From Mariniphaga sp964559175 (GTDB taxonomy: Bacteria; Bacteroidota; Bacteroidia; Bacteroidales; Prolixibacteraceae): a stretch of 64,000 nt of DNA. The translations under genes were made by a program, and so were the position numbers. Where the stretch lies: positions 6,430-70,429 of the forward strand of contig CAZLGT010000019.1 of the NCBI GenBank assembly GCA_964559175.1. Direction: 5' to 3'. Positions 41,941 to 48,749 of the stretch are shown piece by piece. Position 1 is the stretch's first letter; each line of letters opens with the position of its first letter. The notes below the pieces were generated by a model. That model saw only the letters and a program-made list of their open reading frames with translations, did no database searches and was not told the origin of the DNA.

Positions 41941-44043
41941 TTATTTTTTCATTTTCCGTTTTAAGAATTGCGCATTAATGGCGACAATTATAGTGCTCAG
42001 GCTCATAAAAACAGCCCCTACTGCAGGGCCTAACACAAAGCCCGCAGAGTATAAAACACCTGCGGCCAGCGGGATCGCCACTGTATTATAACCTGTGGCC
42101 CAAACGAGGTTTTGGATCATTTTGTTGTAGGTTGCTTTACCAAACAAAATCAGATTGGCAATATCTTTTGGATTGCTGTTTACCAGCACGATATCGGCTG
42201 TTTCAGCCGCTATATCCGTTCCCGATCCCACGGCAATGCCCACATTGGCTTGTGCCAGCGCCGGTGCATCGTTTACGCCGTCGCCGGTCATGGCTACAAA
42301 TTCGCCCTTGCCCTGTAGTTCTTTTACGACCTCCACTTTTTGATGGGGTAAAACCTCAGAGAAATAGCCATCCAACCCAAGTTCGGATGCAACTGCTTTG
42401 GCCACTCTTTCATTATCGCCGGTAGCCATAAATGTTTTGATATTGTTATCTTTAAATGTTTTGATGGCTTCCCTGCTTTCGGGGCGAATGGCATCCGACA
42501 GCGCGATATAACCTGCAACCTTTTCATCTATAATTACAAACACCACTGTTTCCGCCTCGCTTGAAACGGAACCTTCGGGCATTTCCCAGTTTTTCTCTTT
42601 TAAGTAACCGGGGCTTACTACTTTCACTTGTTTCCCTTCAACCTTAGCTTCAACACCCTTTCCGGTAATGGCGTTAAATTTTTCAGTTTTGGGGATATTT
42701 ACTTTCAATTCTTTCAGTTTATTTATGATGCCAACAGCAATCGGGTGTTCCGAGTTTTGCTCCAAAGCGCCGGCCAGGCGGAACATTTCTTCTTTTTTTA
42801 TTGCTTTGTTTATCGATTCATACCTGGCAACGCCAAAAACACCCGTTGTCAAGGTTCCTGTTTTATCAAACAGAAGTGTCGTAATTTTTCTTGATTCTTC
42901 AAAGGCTGTGCGGTTGCGGATGAGCAGGCCGTTTTGCGCCGACACGGCCGTTGAAATGGCCACTACCAGCGGTATGGCCAGCCCTAACGCGTGCGGACAG
43001 GCAATAACCATGACCGTGACCATCCGTTCCAGGGCAAAAACAAAATCGTAGCCAAGCAACAGCCACACGGTTAAAGTCCCAAACCCAATGGTAAGGGCAA
43101 TGTAAGTAAGCCATTTAGCCGCCCTGTCGGAAAGGTTCTGCATTTTCGACTTGCTTTTTTGTGCCTCTTCAACCATTTTTATCACCTTGTTCAGGTAGCT
43201 GTCCTTACCGGTGCCCACAACCTTTACTTTCAGTGATCCGTTGCCATTAATGGATCCCCCGATCACCTTATCGTCCTTTTCTTTTTTTACCGGTTTTGAT
43301 TCGCCCGTAAGCATCGACTCGTTCAGGTAACTGCTACCATCCACTATAACCCCGTCAGCCGATACTTTCTCTCCGGGTTTGATAAGGATGATATCATTTT
43401 TTTTGAGTTCTTCCAGTTTCACATCTTCCACCTGGTCGCCTTTCACCCGGTGCGCTTCGGCAGGCATCATGCTTACCAGCAATTGAAGGGCCTTTGATGC
43501 TCCCAATACCGATTTCATTTCCAGCCAGTGGCCCAATAACATGATGTCGATCAATGTAACAAGCTCCCAGAAAAAATCTTCTCCTTTAAGTCCAAATACA
43601 GTCGCAGCACTGTAAAAATAAGCGACTGAAATAGCCATTGATATCAATGTCATCATTCCGGGGCCTTTGGCTTTTATCTCCTCATAAAACCCTTTTAGAA
43701 AAGGCCAGCCACCCCAAAAATAAACAAAGGTAGAAAGGATCAGCAGAATATATTTGTTGCCCGGGAGTAGCCACTCGTAACCCAAAAAATTCTGGATCAT
43801 GGGTGAGAAAACCAGAATTGGGATTGAAATGATGGTTGAAACCCAAAACCGTGTGCGAAAGTCTTTGATCATCATGGCATGGTGATCGTGTGACCCGTCA
43901 CCGTGGCCACCGTGATTACCTTTTTTCTGCTTGTGCCCTTCATGATGTTTATGCTGTTTATGCCCCTCATGATTTTTGTGTTCTTCATGATGTTCATGCG
44001 CCTTGTGGTGTTCGTGCTCCTGATGATTGTGTTGCTTATCCAT
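41941..44043 (-). CDS. copB: CopB-type copper P1B ATPase (CPH motif)
   Basis: The 700-residue ATPase begins with a His-rich region (1-57, mostly H, E, K and G) instead of HMA or HMBD domains. The core shows TGE at 246-248, the CPH ion-binding motif (ACPHALG, CPH at 349-351), DKTGT at 393-397, the HP motif in NSEHPIAVGI and GDGVNDAP. CPH marks the P1B-3 group, which exports Cu(II)/Cu(I) and differs from the CPC-type ATPase at 4096-6567. Having both types suggests handling of both oxidation states or different conditions. It follows the rhodanese gene by 51 bp. Confidence 0.95.
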   Translation of the reverse strand: MDKQHNHQEHEHHKAHEHHEEHKNHEGHKQHKHHEGHKQKKGNHGGHGDGSHDHHAMMIKDFRTRFWVSTIISIPILVFSPMIQNFLGYEWLLPGNKYILLILSTFVYFWGGWPFLKGFYEEIKAKGPGMMTLISMAISVAYFYSAATVFGLKGEDFFWELVTLIDIMLLGHWLEMKSVLGASKALQLLVSMMPAEAHRVKGDQVEDVKLEELKKNDIILIKPGEKVSADGVIVDGSSYLNESMLTGESKPVKKEKDDKVIGGSINGNGSLKVKVVGTGKDSYLNKVIKMVEEAQKSKSKMQNLSDRAAKWLTYIALTIGFGTLTVWLLLGYDFVFALERMVTVMVIACPHALGLAIPLVVAISTAVSAQNGLLIRNRTAFEESRKITTLLFDKTGTLTTGVFGVARYESINKAIKKEEMFRLAGALEQNSEHPIAVGIINKLKELKVNIPKTEKFNAITGKGVEAKVEGKQVKVVSPGYLKEKNWEMPEGSVSSEAETVVFVIIDEKVAGYIALSDAIRPESREAIKTFKDNNIKTFMATGDNERVAKAVASELGLDGYFSEVLPHQKVEVVKELQGKGEFVAMTGDGVNDAPALAQANVGIAVGSGTDIAAETADIVLVNSNPKDIANLILFGKATYNKMIQNLVWATGYNTVAIPLAAGVLYSAGFVLGPAVGAVFMSLSTIIVAINAQFLKRKMKK

Positions 44044-44094
44044 TTCGCTTCATTTTAATTTATCAGATGACATTTTTCTGCTTTAATATTTGGG

Positions 44095-44556
44095 TTACTG
44101 TATTTTGTTTTCCAGCGGTAACCCCAGTGTTACCCAGTCGTGCATGCCGCCGCGGTAGTACAGTATTTTTTCGGGTGGGAAACCGGCCTCCAGCAAATTA
44201 TGGATGGCTGACGGGGACTGCGGACATTGCGGCCCGTTGCAAAAAAAGATGGACGGCTGGCCGCGGTCCAGTTCGCCCATTCTTTTGGTTATTTCATTAT
44301 GCGGGATGTTTTTAGCCCCCGGGATAGTGGAAACATCATAAAATCCGGGTGTTCGGGCATCGATAATCGGGAGCCCTTTTTCCCGGAATTCATTTACTTC
44401 TATTTCATCTACGGTGCGCACACCTTTTGCAACCTGCATAGGCTGTATTATTCCCCAGGTGGTATCTACATTTACCAGGCCCTTTTCGCCTTTTACAGGC
44501 TGTGGTACCATTTGTGTTTCGTCTCTTTTTTGCGGTCGTTTGTCTTTAATATCCAT
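44095..44556 (-). CDS. cytoplasmic rhodanese-domain protein
   Basis: The 153-residue protein has a Lys/Gln-rich N-terminal tail and one rhodanese domain: LPIIDARTPGFYDVSTIPGAKNIPHNEITKR, the catalytic loop SIFFCNGPQCPQS (two Cys) and KILYYRGGMHDWVTLGLP at the end. No signal peptide, so cytoplasmic. The loop FCNGPQC is unlike the common CxxGxR loop and may change sulfur-transfer specificity. It is followed by the CopB ATPase gene. Confidence 0.88.
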   Translation of the reverse strand: MDIKDKRPQKRDETQMVPQPVKGEKGLVNVDTTWGIIQPMQVAKGVRTVDEIEVNEFREKGLPIIDARTPGFYDVSTIPGAKNIPHNEITKRMGELDRGQPSIFFCNGPQCPQSPSAIHNLLEAGFPPEKILYYRGGMHDWVTLGLPLENKIQ

Positions 44557-44584
44557 ATTTTTCTTTTAAAAATTAACGGTTAAA

Positions 44585-44703
44585 GCCTGCCTCGCCGGAC
44601 AGGCAGGCATGGCGTAAAGGTTAGAAACGTTTGCCCCGTTCCTGTTTCCCCTCCTGAGAGGGTTTACCCCTCCTGAACGATAAGTCGGGCAGGGGGAGGC
44701 CCT
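44585..44703. repeat. intergenic hairpin and short repeats
   Basis: This 150-bp gap between the SHOCT gene and the rhodanese gene has a perfect inverted repeat GCCTGCC ... GGCAGGC (44585-44608) and two copies of CCCCTCCTGA (about 44647 and 44668), one of which can pair with GGGGGAGG near 44692. Such G/C palindromic units recur between genes in Bacteroidota. It could be a terminator, a REP-like unit or the scar of a mobile element. No gene is seen in it. Confidence 0.5.
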
Positions 44704-44707
44704 ACTT

Positions 44708-44908
44708 CTATAAATCCTTTTTACGTTCTTCAAATTCCTGTTTATTAATTTCTCCTTTGGCATAACGCTCTTTTAAAATATCGAGCGCCGATTTGCCGGG
44801 GCTTTTGCCGGGGCTGTTGTTCCTGTTGAACCTTTGCCCCAGCGGCCAGATAGCGGCAATCAGCACAACAATACCTATTATCCACCATAAGCCCATTCCT
44901 CCCATCAT
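44708..44908 (-). CDS. SHOCT-domain membrane protein, copy 1
   Basis: The 66-residue protein has one transmembrane helix (MGLWWIIGIVVLIAAIWPLG) and a C-terminal SHOCT domain (SALDILKERYAKGEINKQEFEERKKDL). SHOCT proteins are short and common in metal-resistance operons, but their role is unknown. A strong Shine-Dalgarno (AAAGGAGG) lies 5-6 nt before the ATG at 44908, unusual for this genome. It is nearly identical in the SHOCT part to 46436-46663 (LDILKERYA.GEI.KQEFEERKKDL). Confidence 0.85.
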   Translation of the reverse strand: MMGGMGLWWIIGIVVLIAAIWPLGQRFNRNNSPGKSPGKSALDILKERYAKGEINKQEFEERKKDL

Positions 44909-44952
44909 AATTTCCTCCTTTCTTTTTTATGATTGTTCCGATTTTGCATCAT

Positions 44953-45711
44953 TTACGCGTTCATCCCTCCATCAATCACCTGCGTGGTACCGGTTATGAA
45001 CTGACTGTCATCGCCGGCAAGAAACAATACCGCTTTAGCGATTTCTTCGGGTTTGGCATAGCGGCCCAACGGAATGGTTTGTTCGAAGCTTTTTTTTGCT
45101 TCATCACCCTGTCCGGGCGCAAAGCCGTTTTCGAGCGAACGCATCATTCTGTTATCGACAGGCGAGGGATTGATGGTATTAACCCTGATCTTTTTTTCTG
45201 CCACTTCATAAGCCAGACTCCGCATCAGGCCTATGATGGCGTGCTTGCTGGCAACATAAGCGCTTACATTGGGCGTGCCGGCTAACCCGGCAACCGAGGA
45301 GCTCAAAATGATGCTTCCACCATCGGCCATAAGCGGGACAATATATTTATTGCCCGACCATACTCCTTTCACATTCACCGCCATCACTTTGTCAAACTCA
45401 TCCTCAGGATAGTCGGTTACCGGTTTTACTACACCTTCGATACCTGCATTGTTGAAAAATATATCTACACTACCAAAGGTTTTTTTTGCTTCATTGGCAT
45501 AACGTTTTACATCATCTGTATTTGATACATCTGCTGCACACCACGATATATTTTCATTTCCCAGTTCCGCTGCTGTTTGTTTCAGAGCCTCTTCATCCAG
45601 GTCAATCAAAAGAACTTTAGCGCCTTCTTCCAAAAACAGGGCGGCGGTTGCTTTTCCAATGCTTCCTGCACCACCGGTGATGACGGCTGTTTTATTCTCA
45701 AGTTTTTTCAT
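44953..45711 (-). CDS. short-chain dehydrogenase/reductase
   Basis: The 252-residue SDR has the nucleotide motif VITGGAGSIGKATA, the NNAG motif (FFNNAGIEG) and the catalytic set with Ser in ILSSSVAG and Tyr-x-x-x-Lys in VSAYVASKHAI. The end MDQ-like ITGTTQVIDGGMNA is typical. Start at MKKLENKTAVITG (45711) is preferred to the ATG three codons upstream because it matches the family. Substrate unknown. It lies 44 bp after the SHOCT gene in the transcription direction reversed; the upstream 99-bp gap (45712-45810) shows no clear promoter. Confidence 0.9.
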   Translation of the reverse strand: MKKLENKTAVITGGAGSIGKATAALFLEEGAKVLLIDLDEEALKQTAAELGNENISWCAADVSNTDDVKRYANEAKKTFGSVDIFFNNAGIEGVVKPVTDYPEDEFDKVMAVNVKGVWSGNKYIVPLMADGGSIILSSSVAGLAGTPNVSAYVASKHAIIGLMRSLAYEVAEKKIRVNTINPSPVDNRMMRSLENGFAPGQGDEAKKSFEQTIPLGRYAKPEEIAKAVLFLAGDDSQFITGTTQVIDGGMNA

Positions 45712-45810
45712 GATTTCCAAGTTCTTACATTTTAAAATTTATAATCAACTATCTTTTAGCATTAATATTATTTAAATGTTTGAAGGGTTCGACAGACATC
45801 ATTCAACAAA

Positions 45811-46197
45811 TTATAACGCATGAATCACGCGTTGCAATTTTTCTTCTATCTCATTGGCCACTTCGGTTAAAACGCGGTTGTCAACAGCCAGCATTGATGC
45901 CACCGGGTTAACCGCGGCTACTTCTGTTTTACCATCGTCCAGTTCCTGAACAATGACATTGCAAGGCAACATGGTACCGATTTTGTTTTCATACTGAAGG
46001 GCCTGAAAAGCTTTTGGAGGATTGCATGCACCCAATATCTTGTATCTTCTGAAATCCACATCGAGCTTTTCCTTTAGCTTTTCGTGGATGTCGATTTCTG
46101 AAAGCACGCCAAAGCCTTCCTTTTTCAATTCTTCTGTTACTTTTTCTACGGCTTCGTCAAAGGCATAATCTGTTGTTCTTTCGATGTAATACTTCAT
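45811..46197 (-). CDS. DUF302-family protein
   Basis: The 128-residue protein is a typical DUF302 member: YYIERTTDYAFDEAVEKVTEELKKEGFGVLSEIDIHEKLKEKLDVDFRRYKILGACNPPKAFQAL, followed by IGTMLPCNVIVQELDDGKTEVAAVNP. DUF302 proteins occur in metal and sulfur stress operons; activity is unknown, possibly a redox or acyl-binding role. The start overlaps the stop of the thioredoxin-like gene by 4 bp. Confidence 0.9.
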   Translation of the reverse strand: MKYYIERTTDYAFDEAVEKVTEELKKEGFGVLSEIDIHEKLKEKLDVDFRRYKILGACNPPKAFQALQYENKIGTMLPCNVIVQELDDGKTEVAAVNPVASMLAVDNRVLTEVANEIEEKLQRVIHAL

Positions 46198-46439
46198 GTT
46201 GTTTTGTTTTTATTTTTTAACTCCGTTATTGTTTTCTGGCCAGGCATGCCGACCGATGCAACTTCATCGTTCACCAGAAGAACAGGTGATCTTTTTAATT
46301 GATATGTTTCCACCAGTTCCGGGTGGTCTTCAAAATATTTGAGTTTGTACTGCAGCCCGTTATCCTGCAACTGTTCTTCAAGTTTTGGCCTGTGATTGCA
46401 GCCTTTTGTCGCTAATATTGTAATCTTCATATTGTTCAC
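46194..46439 (-). CDS. glutaredoxin/thioredoxin-fold protein with single Cys
   Basis: The 81-residue protein has a beta-alpha-beta start MKITILATKGCNHRPKLEEQL and the cis-Pro segment RSPVLLVNDEVASVG, typical of small thioredoxin-fold proteins. Only one Cys (in KGCNHRP) is present where CxxC is expected; the second is Pro or Arg-shifted. It may bind a metal or act as a monothiol oxidoreductase. It overlaps the neighbouring SHOCT and DUF302 genes by 4 bp each, so the three are translationally coupled. Confidence 0.78.
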   Translation of the reverse strand: MNNMKITILATKGCNHRPKLEEQLQDNGLQYKLKYFEDHPELVETYQLKRSPVLLVNDEVASVGMPGQKTITELKNKNKTT

Positions 46440-46663
46440 ATTAAATCTTTCTTCCGTTCTTCAAATTCCTGCTTGTCAATTTCTCCACTGGCATAGCGCT
46501 CTTTTAAAATATCGAGCGCCGACTTGCCCGGACTTTGGCCGGCGTTGTTGTTCTGGTTCATTCCCTTAACAACCATCCAAACAACAGCGATTACGATAAT
46601 AAGCCCGATGATCCACCACCAGCCCATTCCCATTCCCCAGCCGTGTCCGTAATCTCCCATCAT
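46436..46663 (-). CDS. SHOCT-domain membrane protein, copy 2
   Basis: The 75-residue protein starts MMGDYGHGWGMGMGWWWIIGLIIVIAVVWMVVKG, a Met/Gly/Trp-rich segment with one helix, followed by SALDILKERYASGEIDKQEFEERKKDLM (SHOCT). It is a paralogue of 44708-44908, with the helix duplicated in idea but not in detail. A Shine-Dalgarno-like AAAGGAGT precedes the ATG at 46663. It lies 18 bp after the Met-rich periplasmic gene and overlaps the thioredoxin-like gene by 4 bp. Confidence 0.86.
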   Translation of the reverse strand: MMGDYGHGWGMGMGWWWIIGLIIVIAVVWMVVKGMNQNNNAGQSPGKSALDILKERYASGEIDKQEFEERKKDLM

Positions 46664-46681
46664 AATTTACTCCTTTCCTTA

Positions 46682-47329
46682 TTACTGGTTATTTTGATTT
46701 TGCATCATGCCGCCGCCATTGTTTTGCATCATTCCGCCGCGGTTCTTGTTCATCATTCCGCCTTGCATCATTGTATTTTTCAATTGCTCTTTCTGTTCAC
46801 TGGTGAGCACTGCTTTCATTTTTCCGGCGGTTTCATAAGCGGCTGTTTTCATGTCGATTTTTGTTTCGGAACATGCTTCCATCTGGTTTTTCACCTGGCT
46901 TGCCGAAGCGTTATCAGCCAACAAATTTTTCAGTTTCATCTGTTTTTTGCGCAATTCTGCCTGGTAATCGAGTTGTTGTTTTTTAAACTCGGTTTGCAAA
47001 TCGAAAAGTTGATTCACCTGGTCATCGGTAAGCGACAGTTGTTGCTGCATGTTGGGCAGGCGGTTTACCATCATACCGAATTTTTTCATGGGCATGTTTT
47101 GGTTCATCATTTGGCCGCACATAGGACACATACCGTTGCCCATCATTCCCTGCATCATTCCGCCGCCTTGCATCATTCCACCTTGCATCATTCCGCTGTT
47201 TTGCATCATCATGCCTTGTTGTTGGTTTTGTTCGTTGTTGTGGTCGTGGCCCGTTTGGGCGCTTGCTGTGTACCCCGCCATAAACAGGAGGGCTGTTGCG
47301 ATAATTACTAACTTTTTCATCTTTTTCAT
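46682..47329 (-). CDS. Met-rich periplasmic metal-resistance protein (Spy/CpxP-like)
   Basis: The 215-residue protein has a signal peptide (MKKMKKLVIIATALLFMAGYTASAQ), an N-terminal Met/Gln/Gly-rich region (GMMMQNSGMMQGGMMQGGGMMQGMM, with CPMCGQMM) and a helical core LTDDQVNQLFDLQTEFKKQQLDYQAELRKKQMKLKNLL that resembles Spy/CpxP or CnrX-type periplasmic sensors or chaperones. The C-terminus is again Met/Gly/Asn-rich. Met and Cys clusters suggest Cu(I) binding. It is the first gene after promoter F. Confidence 0.88.
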   Translation of the reverse strand: MKKMKKLVIIATALLFMAGYTASAQTGHDHNNEQNQQQGMMMQNSGMMQGGMMQGGGMMQGMMGNGMCPMCGQMMNQNMPMKKFGMMVNRLPNMQQQLSLTDDQVNQLFDLQTEFKKQQLDYQAELRKKQMKLKNLLADNASASQVKNQMEACSETKIDMKTAAYETAGKMKAVLTSEQKEQLKNTMMQGGMMNKNRGGMMQNNGGGMMQNQNNQ

Positions 47330-47353
47330 GTCATTAAATTTTAAATTGTTTTA

Positions 47354-47416
47354 CAAAGTACGTGAAAATTAATTGCTTAACTGTTATATAATTTTTAAAA
47401 GATATTATAGTATTTT
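47354..47416 (-). promoter_or_regulatory. promoter with shared operator, site F
   Basis: Given on the plus strand: CAAAGTAC (47354-47361; GTACTTTG on the coding strand, one short of TAnnTTTG), exactly 20 bp, TGTTATA (47382-47388), N13, ATATTATAGTATTTT (47402-47416). Element spacing equals sites A-D. The inner element has the same change as in site E. It drives the Spy-like protein and, by read-through, the SHOCT, thioredoxin-like, DUF302, SDR, rhodanese, CopB ATPase and carbon-metabolism genes. Confidence 0.7.
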
Positions 47417-47423
47417 ATTATTT

Positions 47424-48047
47424 TCATTGTTTGTAGTTGGTTATCCGAATGAGTTTGACAATATCGGACCATAAATTTTCAACCCAGATGTTTTTGGGTT
47501 CAAAACCGGCTCTCAATAAATTATCAACCGTTTCACGGTTAATATTTGCCCCGTAAATATTCAGGGGAATAAAATTGAAGGCATCCATTAACGGCCCGAC
47601 CACTTTGTTGTGGCTGCGTACGTGTTCGAGCATCAGTATTTTACCGCCGTTTTTGCACACGCGCCTGATTTCTTTCAAGCCCTGCACGGGGTGAGGAACT
47701 GAACAAAATACGCAGGAGGTAACTACCGTGTCGAAAGTATTGTCCTTAAAACTCATTTCTTCGGCATCCATTTCCAAAAGCTGTGTATTTGCAGCCCGGT
47801 TGGTTTTATTTCGGGCTTTTTTAATCATTTTTTCGCTGAAATCTATCCCGGTCAATTCCACATCTTTCGGGTAAAACGGTAAATTTTTACCTGTCCCGAT
47901 GCCAACCTCAAGCGTTTTGCCGATGGCTTCGGCCAGCATCTTCTTTCTCCATTTAGCGAAACCCATTTCCATGGGCCTATCCATGAAATCGTAAACCCCG
48001 GCAATGCGGTTATATCTATTTCTTATTTTATTCGTCTTGCTGTTCAA
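47424..48047 (-). CDS. class I SAM-dependent methyltransferase
   Basis: This methyltransferase has RNRYNRIAGVYDFMDRPMEMGFAKWRKKML at the start, motif I TLEVGIGTGKNLPFYPKDV, the acidic LTGIDFSEKMIKKA, and TQLLEMDAEEMSFKDNTFDTVVTSCVFCSVPHP. No ATG fits; a TTG at 48047 with a purine-rich GGTGGA 7 nt before it gives a start in line with homologues, and a GTG at 48059 is the alternative. An ATG frame further upstream (48152) would overlap the previous gene by 125 bp and is unlikely. Substrate is unknown; a metal or lipid methylation role is possible. Confidence 0.8.
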   Translation of the reverse strand: MNSKTNKIRNRYNRIAGVYDFMDRPMEMGFAKWRKKMLAEAIGKTLEVGIGTGKNLPFYPKDVELTGIDFSEKMIKKARNKTNRAANTQLLEMDAEEMSFKDNTFDTVVTSCVFCSVPHPVQGLKEIRRVCKNGGKILMLEHVRSHNKVVGPLMDAFNFIPLNIYGANINRETVDNLLRAGFEPKNIWVENLWSDIVKLIRITNYKQ

Positions 48048-48660
48048 TGTAATTTCCACCAGGGCCCACTTCTTCAATAAAAACCATTTGCGAACCAAGA
48101 TGACCTGCCAGGCTAACCGTAAGGGCCGAAGCTCCCAAAACCAGAAAAACAATTACTTCAAACCAGGTTTTACGCATAGTAAAATGGCTGATTAGTTTTA
48201 GTACCAGCGCGGTGCCAGCCAGCCAAAGGGTGAGGTACGCGTAATATTCATGCGTTTCAAAAATCTGTTGGACATTTTCAGGTAGTTCGCTGGTGTGCGG
48301 ATGAAATACCAGCCCGGCCAGCAGCCCTCCGATAAATCCGCCTGCGAGTAAAAAGATGGTAACCCAACTCATCTCTTTCCGGTAAGCAAACAACCCGATG
48401 AATTGGGAGAGCACTGCTAACAGTAAAAGAACAATAGGAAAATGTACAACCATCGGGTGGAGGTTCGGGAACTGGCTCCAGGGGGCAAAAATTGAATTTT
48501 CAGTAGCCGGAATTTCCCCAGCTTCGGGCAATCCTTCTTCAACAACCACCGATGTTTCCTCTGTTGCTGAATCGCTGTAAGAATGTTCCTGCGCAAGTAC
48601 AGGAAAACTTATCAGTAAAATAAGCGTGAACAACGCGATAATTTTGTCAATTTGTACCAT
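48028..48660 (-). CDS. DUF2231-family membrane protein
   Basis: From MVQIDKIIALFTLILLISFPVLAQ (start chosen at 48660; an ATG 20 codons upstream would add a basic non-signal N-terminus) the 210-residue protein has a signal or first helix, a 35-residue acidic linker and four transmembrane segments with the DUF2231 motif NLHPMVVHFPIVLLLLAVLSQF. DUF2231 members are haem- or quinone-linked membrane proteins found near multicopper oxidases and cytochromes. The methyltransferase gene overlaps its end by about 20 bp. Confidence 0.85.
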   Translation of the reverse strand: MVQIDKIIALFTLILLISFPVLAQEHSYSDSATEETSVVVEEGLPEAGEIPATENSIFAPWSQFPNLHPMVVHFPIVLLLLAVLSQFIGLFAYRKEMSWVTIFLLAGGFIGGLLAGLVFHPHTSELPENVQQIFETHEYYAYLTLWLAGTALVLKLISHFTMRKTWFEVIVFLVLGASALTVSLAGHLGSQMVFIEEVGPGGNYIEQQDE

Positions 48661-48686
48661 AATGTATTGTTTTATCCTACCTATGG

Positions 48687-48731
48687 AACAAGGGGTTGCC
48701 CGAATGGATGCCTTTGGCACAACCCCTTGTT
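48687..48731 (-). terminator. 12-bp perfect stem between multicopper oxidase and DUF2231 gene
   Basis: The plus strand has AACAAGGGGTTG (48687-48698) and CAACCCCTTGTT (48720-48731), with a further short GCCC/GGGC-type inner pairing. It lies just after the multicopper oxidase stop (48750). No U-run follows on either strand, so it is a strong hairpin that could stop or pause transcription but is not a textbook terminator. Confidence 0.5.
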
Positions 48732-48749
48732 TTCCAGAAAAGATGTTGG

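Noticed and set aside
46535..47311. Long plus-strand open frame opposite the Met-rich Spy-like gene
   Set aside because: It is the mirror of ATG-rich (Met-rich) coding sequence, gives a His/Leu-rich low-complexity protein, and has no promoter or start context.
46682..47329. Repeated GGCGGAATGATGCA-like units as a tandem repeat or CRISPR
   Set aside because: The repeats are the codons for Gly-Met-Met-Gln in a Met-rich protein; spacing is irregular and coding.
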